A DNA stretch of 34,588 nt from Nemertoderma westbladi. Taxonomy: Eukaryota; Xenacoelomorpha; Nemertodermatida; Nemertodermatidae. Below the pieces are notes generated by a model. The model saw only the letters and a list, made by a program, of their open reading frames with translations. It had not been told where the DNA came from and searched no databases. Below are positions 12,275 through 21,727 of this stretch, one piece after another. Within the stretch, counting starts at the first letter, position 1, and every line of letters begins with the position of its first letter. The DNA lies in assembly GCA_032718475.1 (NCBI GenBank), contig JAUCBJ010003268.1:1-34588 (forward strand), given 5' to 3'. A program made the position numbers and the translations under genes.

Positions 12275-15200
12275 TGTGCTTGATTCACAATCTTACCCTG
12301 GGCCTATCAAATCTGATGTGCTTGTTTCACAATCTTACACTGGGCCTACCAAATCTGATGTGCTTGTTTTACAATCGTCCCCTGGGCCTACCAAATCTGA
12401 TGTGCTTGTTTTACAATTTTCCCCTGGGTCTACCAAATCTGATGTGCTTGTTTTACAATCTTCCCCTGGGCCTACCAAATCTGATGTGCCTGTTTTACAA
12501 TCTTACCCTGGGCCTACCAAATCTGAAGTGCTTGCTTCACAATCTTAACCTGGGTCTACCAAATCTGATGTGCTTGTTTTACAATCTTACCCTGGGTCTA
12601 CCAAATCTGATGTGCTTGTTTTACAATCTTCCCCTGGGTCTACCAAATCTGATGTGATTGTTTTACATTCTTACCCTGGGTCAACCAAATCTGATATGCT
12701 TGTTTCACAATCTTACCCAGGGTCTACCAAATGTAATGTGCTTGTTTCTCAATTTTACTCCTGGGCCTACCAAATCTGATGTGCTTGTTTTACAATCTTA
12801 CCCTGGGCCTACCAAATCTGAAGTGCTTGTTTTACATTCTTACCCTGGGTCAACCAAATCTGATATGCTTGTTTCACAATCTTACCCTGGGTCTACCAAA
12901 TGTAATGTGCTTGTTTCTCAATTTTACTCCTGGGCCTACCAAATCTTAAGTGCTTGTTTTACAATCTTACCCTGGGTCTACCAAATCTGATGTGCTTGTT
13001 TTACAATCTTCCCCTGGGTCTACCAAATCTGAAGTACTTGTTTCACAATCTTACCCTGGGTCTACCAAATCTGAAGTGCTTGTTTTACAATCTTACCTTG
13101 GCCACCAAATCTGATGTGCTTGTTTTACATTCTTACCCTGGGTCAACCAAATCTGATATGCTTGTTTCACAATCTTACCCAGGGTCTACCAAATGTAATG
13201 TGCTTGTTTCTCAATTTTACTCCTGGGCCTACCAAATCTGATGTGCTTGTTTTACAATCTTACCCTGGGCCTACCAAATCTGAAGTGCTTGTTTTACATT
13301 CTTACCCTGGGTCAACCAAATCTGATATGCTTGTTTCACAATCTTACCCTGGGTCTACCAAATGTAATGTGCTTGTTTCTCAATTTTACTCCTGGGCCTA
13401 ACAAATCTGATGTGCTTGTTTTACAATCTTACCCTGGGCCTACCAGATCTGAAGTGCTTGCTTCCCAATCTTAACCTGGGCCTACCAAATCTGATGTGCT
13501 TGTTTTACAATCTTCCCCTGGGTCTACCAAATCTGAAGTACTTGTTTCACAATCTTTCCCTGGGTCTACCAAATCTGAAGTGCTTGTTTTACAATCTTAC
13601 CTTGGCCTACCAAATCTGATGTGCTTGTTTTACATTCTTACCCTGGGCCTACCAAATCTGATGTGCTTGTTTTACAATCTTACCCTGGGTCTACCAAATG
13701 TAATGTGCTTGTTTCTCAATTTTACTCCTGGGCCTACCAAATCTGATGTGCTTGTTTTACAATATTACCCTGGGCCTACCAAATCTCAAGTGCTTGCTTC
13801 ACAATCTTAACCTGGGCCTACCAAATCTGATGTGCTTGTTTTACAATCTTCCCCTGTGTCTACCAAATCTGAAGTACTTGTTTCACAATCTTACCCTGGT
13901 TCAACCAAATCTGAAGTGCTTGTTTTACAATCTTACCCTGGGTCTACCAAATCTGAAGTCCTTGTTTCACAATCTTACCCTGGTTCAACCAAATCTGATA
14001 TGCTTGTTTCACAATCTTACCCTGGGTCTACCAAATGTAATGTGCTTGTTTCTCAATTTTACTCCTGGGCCTACCAAATCTGATGTGCTTGTTTTACAAT
14101 CTTACCCTGGGCCTACCAAATCTCAAGTGCTTGCTTCACAATCTTAACCTGGGCCTACCAAATCTGATGTGCTTGTTTTACAATCTTCCCCTGTGTCTAC
14201 CAAATCTGAAGTACTTGTTTCACAATCTTACCCTGGTTCAACCAAATCTGAAGTGCTTGTTTTACAATCTTACCTTGGCCTACCAAATCTTATGTGCTTG
14301 TTTTACATTCTTACCCTGGGTCAACCAAATCTGATATGCTTGTTTCACAATCTTACCCTGGGTCTACCAAATGTAATGTGCTTGTTTCTCAATTTTACTC
14401 CTGGGCCTACCAAATCTGATGTGCTTGTTTTACAATCTTACCCTGGGTCTACCAAATGTAATGTGCTTGTTTCTCAATTTTACTCCTGGGCCTACCAAAT
14501 CTTAAGTGCTTGTTTTACAATCTTACCCTGGGTCTATCAAATCTGATGTGCTTGTTTTACAATCTTCCCCTGGGTCTACCAAATCTGAAGTACTTGTTTC
14601 ACAATCTTACCCTGGGTCTACCAAATCTGAAGTGCTTGTTTTACAATCTTACCTTGGCCACCAAATCTGATGTGCTTGTTTTACATTCTTACCCTGGGTC
14701 AACCAAATCTGATATGCTTGTTTCACAATCTTACCCAGGGTCTACCAAATGTAATGTGCTTGTTTCTCAATTTTACTCCTGGGCCTACCAAATCTGATGT
14801 GCTTGTTTTACAATCTTACCCTGGGCCTACCAAATCTGAAGTGCTTGTTTTACATTCTTACCCTGGGTCAACCAAATCTGATATGCTTGTTTCACAATCT
14901 TACCCTGGGTCTTCCAAATGTAATGTGCTTGTTTCTCAATTTTACTCCTGGGCCTACCAAATCTGATGTGCTTGTTTTACATTCTTACCCTGGGCCTAAC
15001 AAATCTGAAGTACTTGCTTCACAATCTTAACCTGGGCCTACCAAATCTGATGTGCTTGTTTTACAATCTTCCCCTGGGTCTACCAAATCTGAAGTACTTG
15101 TTTCACAATCTTTCCCTGGGTCTACCAAATCTGAAGTGCTTGTTTTACAATCTTACATTGGCCTACCAAATCTGATGTGCTTGTTTTACATTCTTACACT

Positions 15201-17226
15201 GGGCCTACCAAATCTGATATGCTAGTTTCACAATCTTACCCTGGGTATACCAAATGTAATGTGCTTGTTTCTCAATTTTACTCCTGGGCCTACCAAATCT
15301 GATGTGCTTGTTTTACAATCTTACCCTGGGCCTACCAAATCTCAAGTGCTTGCTTCACTTTCTTAACCTGGGCCTACCAAATCTGATGTGCTTGTTTTAC
15401 AATCTTCCCCTGTGTCTACCAAATCTGAAGTACTTGTTTCACAATCTTACCCTGGTTCAACCAAATCTGAAGTGCTTGTTTTACAATCTTACCTTGGCCT
15501 ACCAAATCTTATGTGCTTGTTTTACATTCTTACCCTGGGTCAACCAAATCTGATATGCTTGTTTCACAATCTTACCCTGGGTCTACCAAATGTAATGTGC
15601 TTGTTTCTCAATTTTACTCCTGGGCCTACCAAATCTGATGTGCTTGTTTTACAATCTTACCCTGGGTCTACCAAATGTAATGTGTTTGTTTCTCAATTTT
15701 ACTCCTGGGCCTAACAAATCTGATGTGCTTGTTTTACAATCTTACCCTGGGCCTACCAGATCTGAAGTGCTTGCTTCACAATCTTAACCTGGGCCTACCA
15801 AATCTGATGTGCTTGTTTTACAATCTTCCCCTGGGTCTACCAAATCTGAAGTACTTGTTTCACAATCTTTCCCTGGGTCTACCAAATCTGAAGTGCTTGT
15901 TTTACAATCTTACCTTGGCCTACCAAATCTGATGTGCTTGTTTTACATTCTTACCCTGGGCCTACCAAATCTGATGTGCTTGTTTTACAATCTTACCCTG
16001 GGTCTACCAAATGTAATGTGCTTGTTTCTCAATTTTACTCCTGGGCCTACCAAATCTGATGTGCTTGTTTTACAATATTACCCTGGGCCTACCAAATCTC
16101 AAGTGCTTGCTTCACAATCTTAACCTGGGCCTACCAAATCTGATGTGCTTGTTTTACAATCTTCCCCTGTGTCTACCAAATCTGAAGTACTTGTTTCACA
16201 ATCTTACCCTGGTTCAACCAAATCTGAAGTGCTTGTTTTACAATCTTACCCTGGGTCTACCAAATCTGAAGTACTTGTTTCACAATCTTACCCTGGTTCA
16301 ACCAAATCTGATATGCTTGTTTCACAATCTTACCCTGGGTCTACCAAATGTAATGTGCTTGTTTCTCAATTTTACTCCTGGGCCTACCAAATCTGATGTG
16401 CTTGTTTTACAATCTTACCCTGGGCCTACCAAATCTCAAGTGCTTGCTTCACAATCTTAACCTGGGCCTACCAAATCTGATGTGCTTGTTTTACAATCTT
16501 CCCCTGTGTCTACCAAATCTGAAGTACTTGTTTCACAATCTTACCCTGGTTCAACCAAATCTGAAGTGCTTGTTTTACAATCTTACCTTGGCCTACCAAA
16601 TCTTATGTGCTTGTTTTACATTCTTACCCTGGGTCAACCAAATCTGATATGCTTGTTTCACAATCTTACCCTGCGTCTACCAAATGTAATGTGCTTGTTT
16701 CTCAATTTTACTCCTGGGCCTACCAAATCTGATGTGCTTGTTTTACAATCTTACCCTGGGCCTACCAAATCTGAAGTGCTTGCTTCACAATCTTAACCTG
16801 GGCCTACCAAATCTGATGTGCTTGTTTTACAATCTTCCCCTGTGTCTACCAAATCTGAAGTACTTGTTTCACAATTTTACTCCTGGGCCTACCAAATCTG
16901 ATGTGCTTGTTTCACAATTTTACTCCTGGGCCTACCAAATCTGATGTGCTTGTTTCACAATTTTACTCCTGGGCCTACCAAATCTGATGTGCTTGTTTCG
17001 CAATCTTACCCTGGGCTTACCAAATCTGATGTGCTTGTTTCGTAATTTTACTCCTGGGCCTACCAAATCTGATGTGCTTGTTTCGCAATCTTACCCTGGG
17101 CCTACCAAATCTGATGTGCTTGTTTCGCAATTTTACTCCTGGGCCTACCAAATCTGATGTGCTTGTTTCGCAATTTTACTCCTGGGCCTACCAAATCTGA
17201 TGTGCTTGCTTCACAATCTTAACCTG
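12275..17226. repeat. 42-bp intronic minisatellite (about 118 copies)
   Basis: Almost 5 kb of tandem units of about 42 bp (CCTGGGCCTACCAAATCTGA then TGTGCTTGTTTTACAATCTTAC). Occasional units are one or two bases longer or shorter. It fills nearly all of the intron between the channel's filter/S6 exon and its basic exon. Several variant classes alternate: CTTACCCTGGG, CTTCCCCTGGG, TTTTACTCCTGGG and CTTAACCTGGG. Large blocks are repeated: 12954-13620 recurs at +1556, 13410-14330 recurs at +2313, and 14083-14334 recurs at +1219. A different, more uniform subfamily with TTTCGCAATTTTACTCC occupies about 16960-17200, next to the exon. On the channel's strand many units read CCCAGGGTAAGATTG, a good 5' splice-site match. 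Confidence 0.95.
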
Positions 17227-17272
17227 GTCAGGTGTGTTTGTTATATAATTGCGTGTTTTTATAGAATCTTAC

Positions 17273-17425
17273 CTTTTTCCGGCATTTCATATGCTGATAG
17301 AAAGTTTCAAAATTTGAGACAATAACGGGTACAGGAAGTGACGTCATGAGTACACCGAAAAGAGCACAGAAGAAACCTACTAACATACCAGTGTATGTAA
17401 CTGGTGTCATATCTCCGTATCCAAC
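17273..17425 (-). CDS. K+ channel selectivity filter and S6 exon
   Basis: A TTTTTACTCCCCAG acceptor and an AAAAAG|GTAAGAT donor bound 153 nt, phase 0 at both ends. It encodes 51 residues starting [17 protein letters not shown], the potassium selectivity filter, completing TTVGYGDM with the preceding exon. The S6 helix follows with the PVP hinge ([11 protein letters not shown]) and then the basic HMKCRKK. GMLVG..CAL.GVL is typical of the Shaw/Kv3 group. The residue after GYGDM is Thr, whereas vertebrate Kv3 channels usually have Tyr, which would affect external tetraethylammonium binding. The donor shares nine bases (GGTAAGATT) with the neighbouring minisatellite. Confidence 0.93.
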
Positions 17426-17975
17426 CTGGGGAGTAAAAAGGGTTGTGTATGTAATCAAAGCCAACAAAAAAAACAATAGAAGTAATGGGTGGTGCGTTCT
17501 GTATTATTATATTATTTAACTTTAATACCAAAATAACTTTCTACAAAAATTTCTGATTTAATGATTAAATGCTCTCCATGAAATACTGGTATTATTAATA
17601 TACAAATGTTTTTGCTTTACTAACTGCTTGGCTAGTTTTTATGCTTATTCGCTACACTTTGATTTAACACTTCAATGTAATTTTGGTAGCATGAAAACTA
17701 AATACAACTACAAAAAAATATAATATTTAATAAACAAAATCTAATTATTATCTAATAAAATCTAAGTAAGAAACATTATAATTACCTAAATTACAAAAAT
17801 TAAACATAAATAGTGCTTATGTTACTTTTAGAGATGCAATGCCTCGACCCCCGTATCAGTAGTAAATATATATTATATAAAATAAATCTTAAATCAGAAC
17901 AACAGCCCATATTTTATAAGAGATTAATAGCAGTAGGTAGGCCGTGGCTGTAGGTGACATACAAACAACACTTAC
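17426..17975 (-). other. Intron splitting the pore, between pore helix and filter
   Basis: A 550-bp AT-rich intron that interrupts the pore between the Thr-Thr of the filter and VGYG. Nothing else recognisable. Confidence 0.8.
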
Positions 17976-18502
17976 GGTTGTCATAGTAACGACAGCCCAC
18001 CAACTACCGATAATAATGCTATCGAATTTGGTATCTTTGGAGCGGAAGGGACCCGGTTTCAGTTGGATTTTCTCTGCGAAGTAGATCAACGATGAGAAAA
18101 AGACGACTCCGAGTAGAAGAAATAGCATCAACATAAGCAGTTCGGAGAAGGAAGCCTTTAGCGTGAGTAGGAGCACCTTGAGACCTGGACTAGTGCGAGT
18201 CAATTTAAATATACGGAATATTCTTATAACTAGTAGAAATTCTAGAATACCAGTAGCGTTTGATTTATTGTACATCAAAAATATAAAATCTATGTAAAAT
18301 ATCAGCGTGGCCGTGAAGTCTATGATGTTTACAGCGCCTCTGATGAAGACGAATCTATTTGGGGTTGATATAAATCTGACTGTGAACTCTATTGTGAACC
18401 AGAGATTGCAGACACAGTCGACGAGGAGCATGTAGAAGGTCGGCAGCGACGTGTCGATGAATAATGGCGCTGGGTCCGCGGAATGGGCGAACGATGAGTT
18501 AC
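17976..18502 (-). CDS. K+ channel S2 to pore-helix exon
   Basis: A TTCTTTTATAG acceptor and an ACAACC|GTAAGTG donor bound 527 nt, phase 1 in and phase 0 out. Numbering from the start of the S1 exon, it holds an N-glycosylation sequon NSS (49-51), S2 with WFTIEF (Phe83 and Glu86 of the charge-transfer site) and Asp76 one helical step earlier, S3 with the conserved NIID (Asp109), S4 at about 132-158, S5 (about 163-190) and the pore helix WWAVVTMTT (to 223). S4 reads ILEFLLVIRIFRIFKLTR: the positions of the first two gating arginines carry Glu135 and Leu138, while Arg141, Arg144, Lys147 and Arg150 are kept. S3 lacks the usual LP(Y/F) turn. This is the voltage-sensing and pore-lining core of a Kv channel subunit in the plasma membrane. 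Confidence 0.93.
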
Positions 18503-19862
18503 CTATAAAAGAATAATAATCCGTAAAATAAAACCCAATTCAAAACCATATCTGACCACTTGTGTTGTATGTGGGGCGAGCCACGAAGTGAGCGAAGCTT
18601 TAGCATTTGGGTGCCATTAACGAGTTGTCTGTCGTCGTCGTCTGTCGTAAAATTTTTGATCGCTAATAACTCGGCCATTGCTTGATGAAATTAAACGAAA
18701 CTTGGTCCGTATGTAGTCCGTCAAAACATTAGAAAGAATCGGAAGTTTGGTAAAAACGAACGAACGTAACGAGTTTACAGTGGATACGAGTATCCATCTG
18801 CCATAAATCAGCAGTTACTTTCAGTTTCGAGATTTTGCATAGTTATAAAGGTCGTTAGTTTCCGTTTAGGGAAATTATTTTAAGACAAAACAGGACGAGC
18901 GCAAGCGGAGTTCTGTAAAACTAAAAATTTCATACTTCACTCCAAATAGCCCTACAGTAGTTAGTAGGTTTACAAATGACAGTTAAAGTGTGTAAGGGCA
19001 AACTGAAATGGATCTCTGTTTTTACAACTAGTTTATCGCAAACTGATAGCATCGCCTTCACTCATATATATTTTGGGAAAGACCGTTTCGTATATCTAAT
19101 AGAGATGAGTACACAGTACGTTCTAATATAGGCTCTCGTGCTGCGCGAAGGCCCCACGAACGTGCATATACTGTATATACCATACCGCCAATCAACTTGT
19201 AACCTGTTCAGCCTTTACGTGTACCTGCTACACCACACCCACTCACCCGTTCTACCCACCAACACCTACACCCCCGCCCTATATCTAGTCCCCACGCAAT
19301 TTATTTTAATGTATCATTGTTCCTGTATAATACAGTAGTCCAATTTTTACCCGGCCTTGGGTGTGTCTTACTATTACTTAATTACTTTAATGCATATCCA
19401 TGTACTGTACGATATACCGGTAATAGTCGAATCATCATTACTTGGGCACTTTGTACCGTCTGCAATTTGTCAAAGTGCAACTGGAATAATATAATATCAT
19501 ACTGTACTTTGTACCGAGGTAATAATACTTTTTGAGAGTAAAGATACGCCCAAGGCGAGACAAATATCGTAATTACAGTGAATGTAACAAAATATAGATT
19601 AGGAATAAACCGGTATCGCAATATTTTTTATTTTTATACATTCATGCAATACAATATACTGTGGAAGTAGTATATTTGATATTTGATAACAAAAGAAACA
19701 GTAAATTACATTCAATGCAAATAAAATGTATAGAGTACGAATACATCTCGGCCTATCTTATTTAATAATAATAAGTGAATTGTTGCCATTTCTGGCAGAG
19801 CACGGGAATAACGAAGTTGTACTTTCCTTTGAGTCATTAGTTAGTCTAAATATGATCTCCTA
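18503..19862. other. Channel intron with degraded interspersed repeat
   Basis: This part of the S1-S2 intron contains a GC-richer block at about 18560-18910. It begins GGGGCGAGCCACGAAGTGAG and ends with GGACGAGCGCAAGCGGAG. The repeated (A)GCGAG(C) words at both ends and the absence of a coding frame suggest an old interspersed repeat. Nothing else was recognised; the short open frames near 19138-19620 have no family features. Confidence 0.4.
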
Positions 19863-19991
19863 CTCCATAGCGAAATATTCATCCGGCCTGGTAGCTCAGT
19901 ACACTCACCCGGCTGATGATAACCAGAAGTTTGAAACCTAGGTACCGGGTTCGAGCCCCAATAGGGCCGGCTGATATTTTTCGCTATGGAG
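19863..19991 (+). repeat. tRNA-derived repeat framed by an inverted repeat
   Basis: A tRNA-like core (CCTGGTAGCTCAGTACACTC, then CCCGGCTGATGATAACCAG, then GGGTTCGAGCCCC) carries box-A-like and near-perfect box-B (GGTTCGAGCCC) motifs. An acceptor-like stem pairs CCGGCCT (19883-19889) with GGGCCGG (19964-19970). The pairing continues outward: CTCCATAGCGAAA at 19863-19875 is complementary to TTTCGCTATGGAG at 19979-19991, making an almost continuous stem of about 26 bp. An isoleucine-tRNA-like GCTGAT..AACC is interrupted by an extra GAT, so a functional tRNA is unlikely. It looks like a SINE or other Pol III derived element. Confidence 0.55.
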
Positions 19992-20614
19992 AGCATTATC
20001 ATATTGGCTTATTTACATTGTATATCTTATTTAATTGTCTTTAAAATGGGACATGCAATTCGCAAAAACCTTGTATTAATTCTCAGAGTGAGAAATACAA
20101 AACTTTAGAAAAATATTATATTAATATAAGATTATAGTTTAATTTATGCGATTTAAATTGTTATTTGTCCTACATAAACTTAAACTATTTAATAACGGGA
20201 ATAAAACCTTTCGATTGTTTCTAAATCTACAACAACAAATAATTATATCTATATTTTATTAGACATTGTTGAATGTTTCATTAATTCCATCCAATAATTT
20301 TTATCCCGCCCAACAAAAATTATGTTTAGTTGTTGTAAATCAGTATAGCTCAGATGATAAATAAATCCTTCAGCGGTTACATAATGTAACGCCGCTGTAT
20401 TTCATCTTCTTTGCTAATGGCACAGCTGTTACAATGAGTCATACATCAGTCCATGGATTAATATGGGTGGGGTTGGCATACTTAATATGGTAGTATCATC
20501 CAATATAGCTTTATTGTTCCGGAAATCAGTTTATTATTCTATAAGAAGTTATTGTTAATTTAATTCATATTAGTCCTGGTATTATATATTCACACTATAA
20601 ATTGACAACTACTA

Positions 20615-21658
20615 CACCATGCCCCGGAATATAGTGTCGTCATTCAATGACACGACCCCCCCCCCCCCCCCCCCCCCCCTAATTTATCTACAAATCCTAA
20701 TTAGTTTGCATGACATTTGAAACAGAGAGTTTCACTTCCCGACCACTTCATGATGGGTGAAAGCTCGTTTCCGTGCTGCTTTTTTATGTGAGGTATTCTG
20801 AGCTTTTTTGAGCTGATTTTCTACCATTTTTTGAGCTGTTTTTGAGCTTTTTTTGAGCTTCCTTCAAGCTTTTTTGGAGCTTTATTCTATATTTTAGGTT
20901 TTAGCATTCGAAAATTCTCAGATTCATCTTGAAGCAATGAATTTCTAGAAATTGTTTAACTAAAAAAAGCTAAAAAAAAGCTAAAAAAAATCAGGTCGGA
21001 AACGGGCCTGAAACCAGAATTTTTATTTTTGCTTTAAATCTTTAGCTACAAGCGTTTAAAAAAGGTGTCTCCTGCGATATTACACTAGCACCGCGCCCGC
21101 AGCAGCTCCTCTTTTGCCTTATAGCTGTATGTTGGTACCAATGGAAAACTGGTCATGCAAGGATTCCAAATATGTAACACAATCTGAATTTCATTGAAAA
21201 ATAGCTGAGATATGAGCGTTCAAAAGTTGCATGGTTTTGTACATTGTTTTATATGCCATTTAATAATAATACACCATTGATATTTTGGAACATTTTGTTT
21301 ATCCCATACGTAGCTGGGCAACAATGCAATACTTCTTTAATTATACTAATGCGTAGCTATCTATATGCAAAAATGTTCCAGAATATGGTGTATTTATTAA
21401 ATAGAATAAAACAGCCTCGTGCAGGTACAAATACAAAGAATAACTGCGGTGAGACTGGTGCAATTTTTTAAAAGCTTGTAGCTAAAGATTGAAAACAAAT
21501 ATAAAAATTCTGGTTCACACACTAAGTGGTCGGGAAGTGAAACTATCTCTGTTTCAAATTTCAAGCAATCTCATTAAGATTTGTACAAAAATTAGGGGGG
21601 GGGGGGGGGGGGGGGTCGTGTCATTGAATTACTACACTATATATTACGATGCATGGTG
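20615..21658. mobile_element. Fold-back (long TIR) element
   Basis: The two ends are long imperfect inverted repeats. The left arm is 20615-20761 continuing at 21009-21060; the right arm is about 21470-21658. Shared landmarks in both arms, in order, are CACCATGC, TTCAATGACACGAC, a long C tract, TACAAATC, TTTGAAACAGAG, TTTCACTTCCCGACCACTT, CCAGAATTTTTAT and AATCTTTAGCTACAAGC. The left C run is 24 nt (20656-20679) and the right is a 21-nt G run (21595-21615). The unpaired middle (about 21060-21470) has no transposase. It ends about 70 bp before the ATG of the nested antiporter gene. A target duplication is not clear. Confidence 0.75.
20762..21008. mobile_element. Small MITE inserted into the fold-back left arm
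   Basis: A 247-bp insert with terminal inverted repeats of about 16 bp (AGCTCGTTTCCGTGCTG left; the right end reads as GGCCCGTTTCCGACCTG in reverse complement). It is flanked by a 4-bp TGAA duplication (20758-20761 and 21009-21012). The right arm of the host element keeps the uninterrupted version, GTGTGAACCAGAATTTTT in reverse complement, which acts as an empty-site control. Its interior is rich in GAGCTTTTTT and AAAAAAGCT words that extend self-pairing. It has no coding capacity. Confidence 0.75.
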
Positions 21659-21727
21659 CTTTTATGTATTTAAGTTAATAAGAAATTTTACAAAACTTCC
21701 TATGTTCATAAATATTTGTTATTACTA

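Noticed and set aside
12199-16944. Plus-strand ORFs of 70-150 residues with LGLPNLMCLFYNL periods
   Set aside because: The 42-bp unit is a multiple of three so open frames arise automatically. They are broken by CTTAACC stops and by odd-length units, and lie in an intron of the opposite strand.
19884-19971. Functional tRNA-Ile gene
   Set aside because: Box B is good, but the anticodon arm is disrupted by an extra GAT, no regular cloverleaf forms, and a long external inverted repeat frames it.
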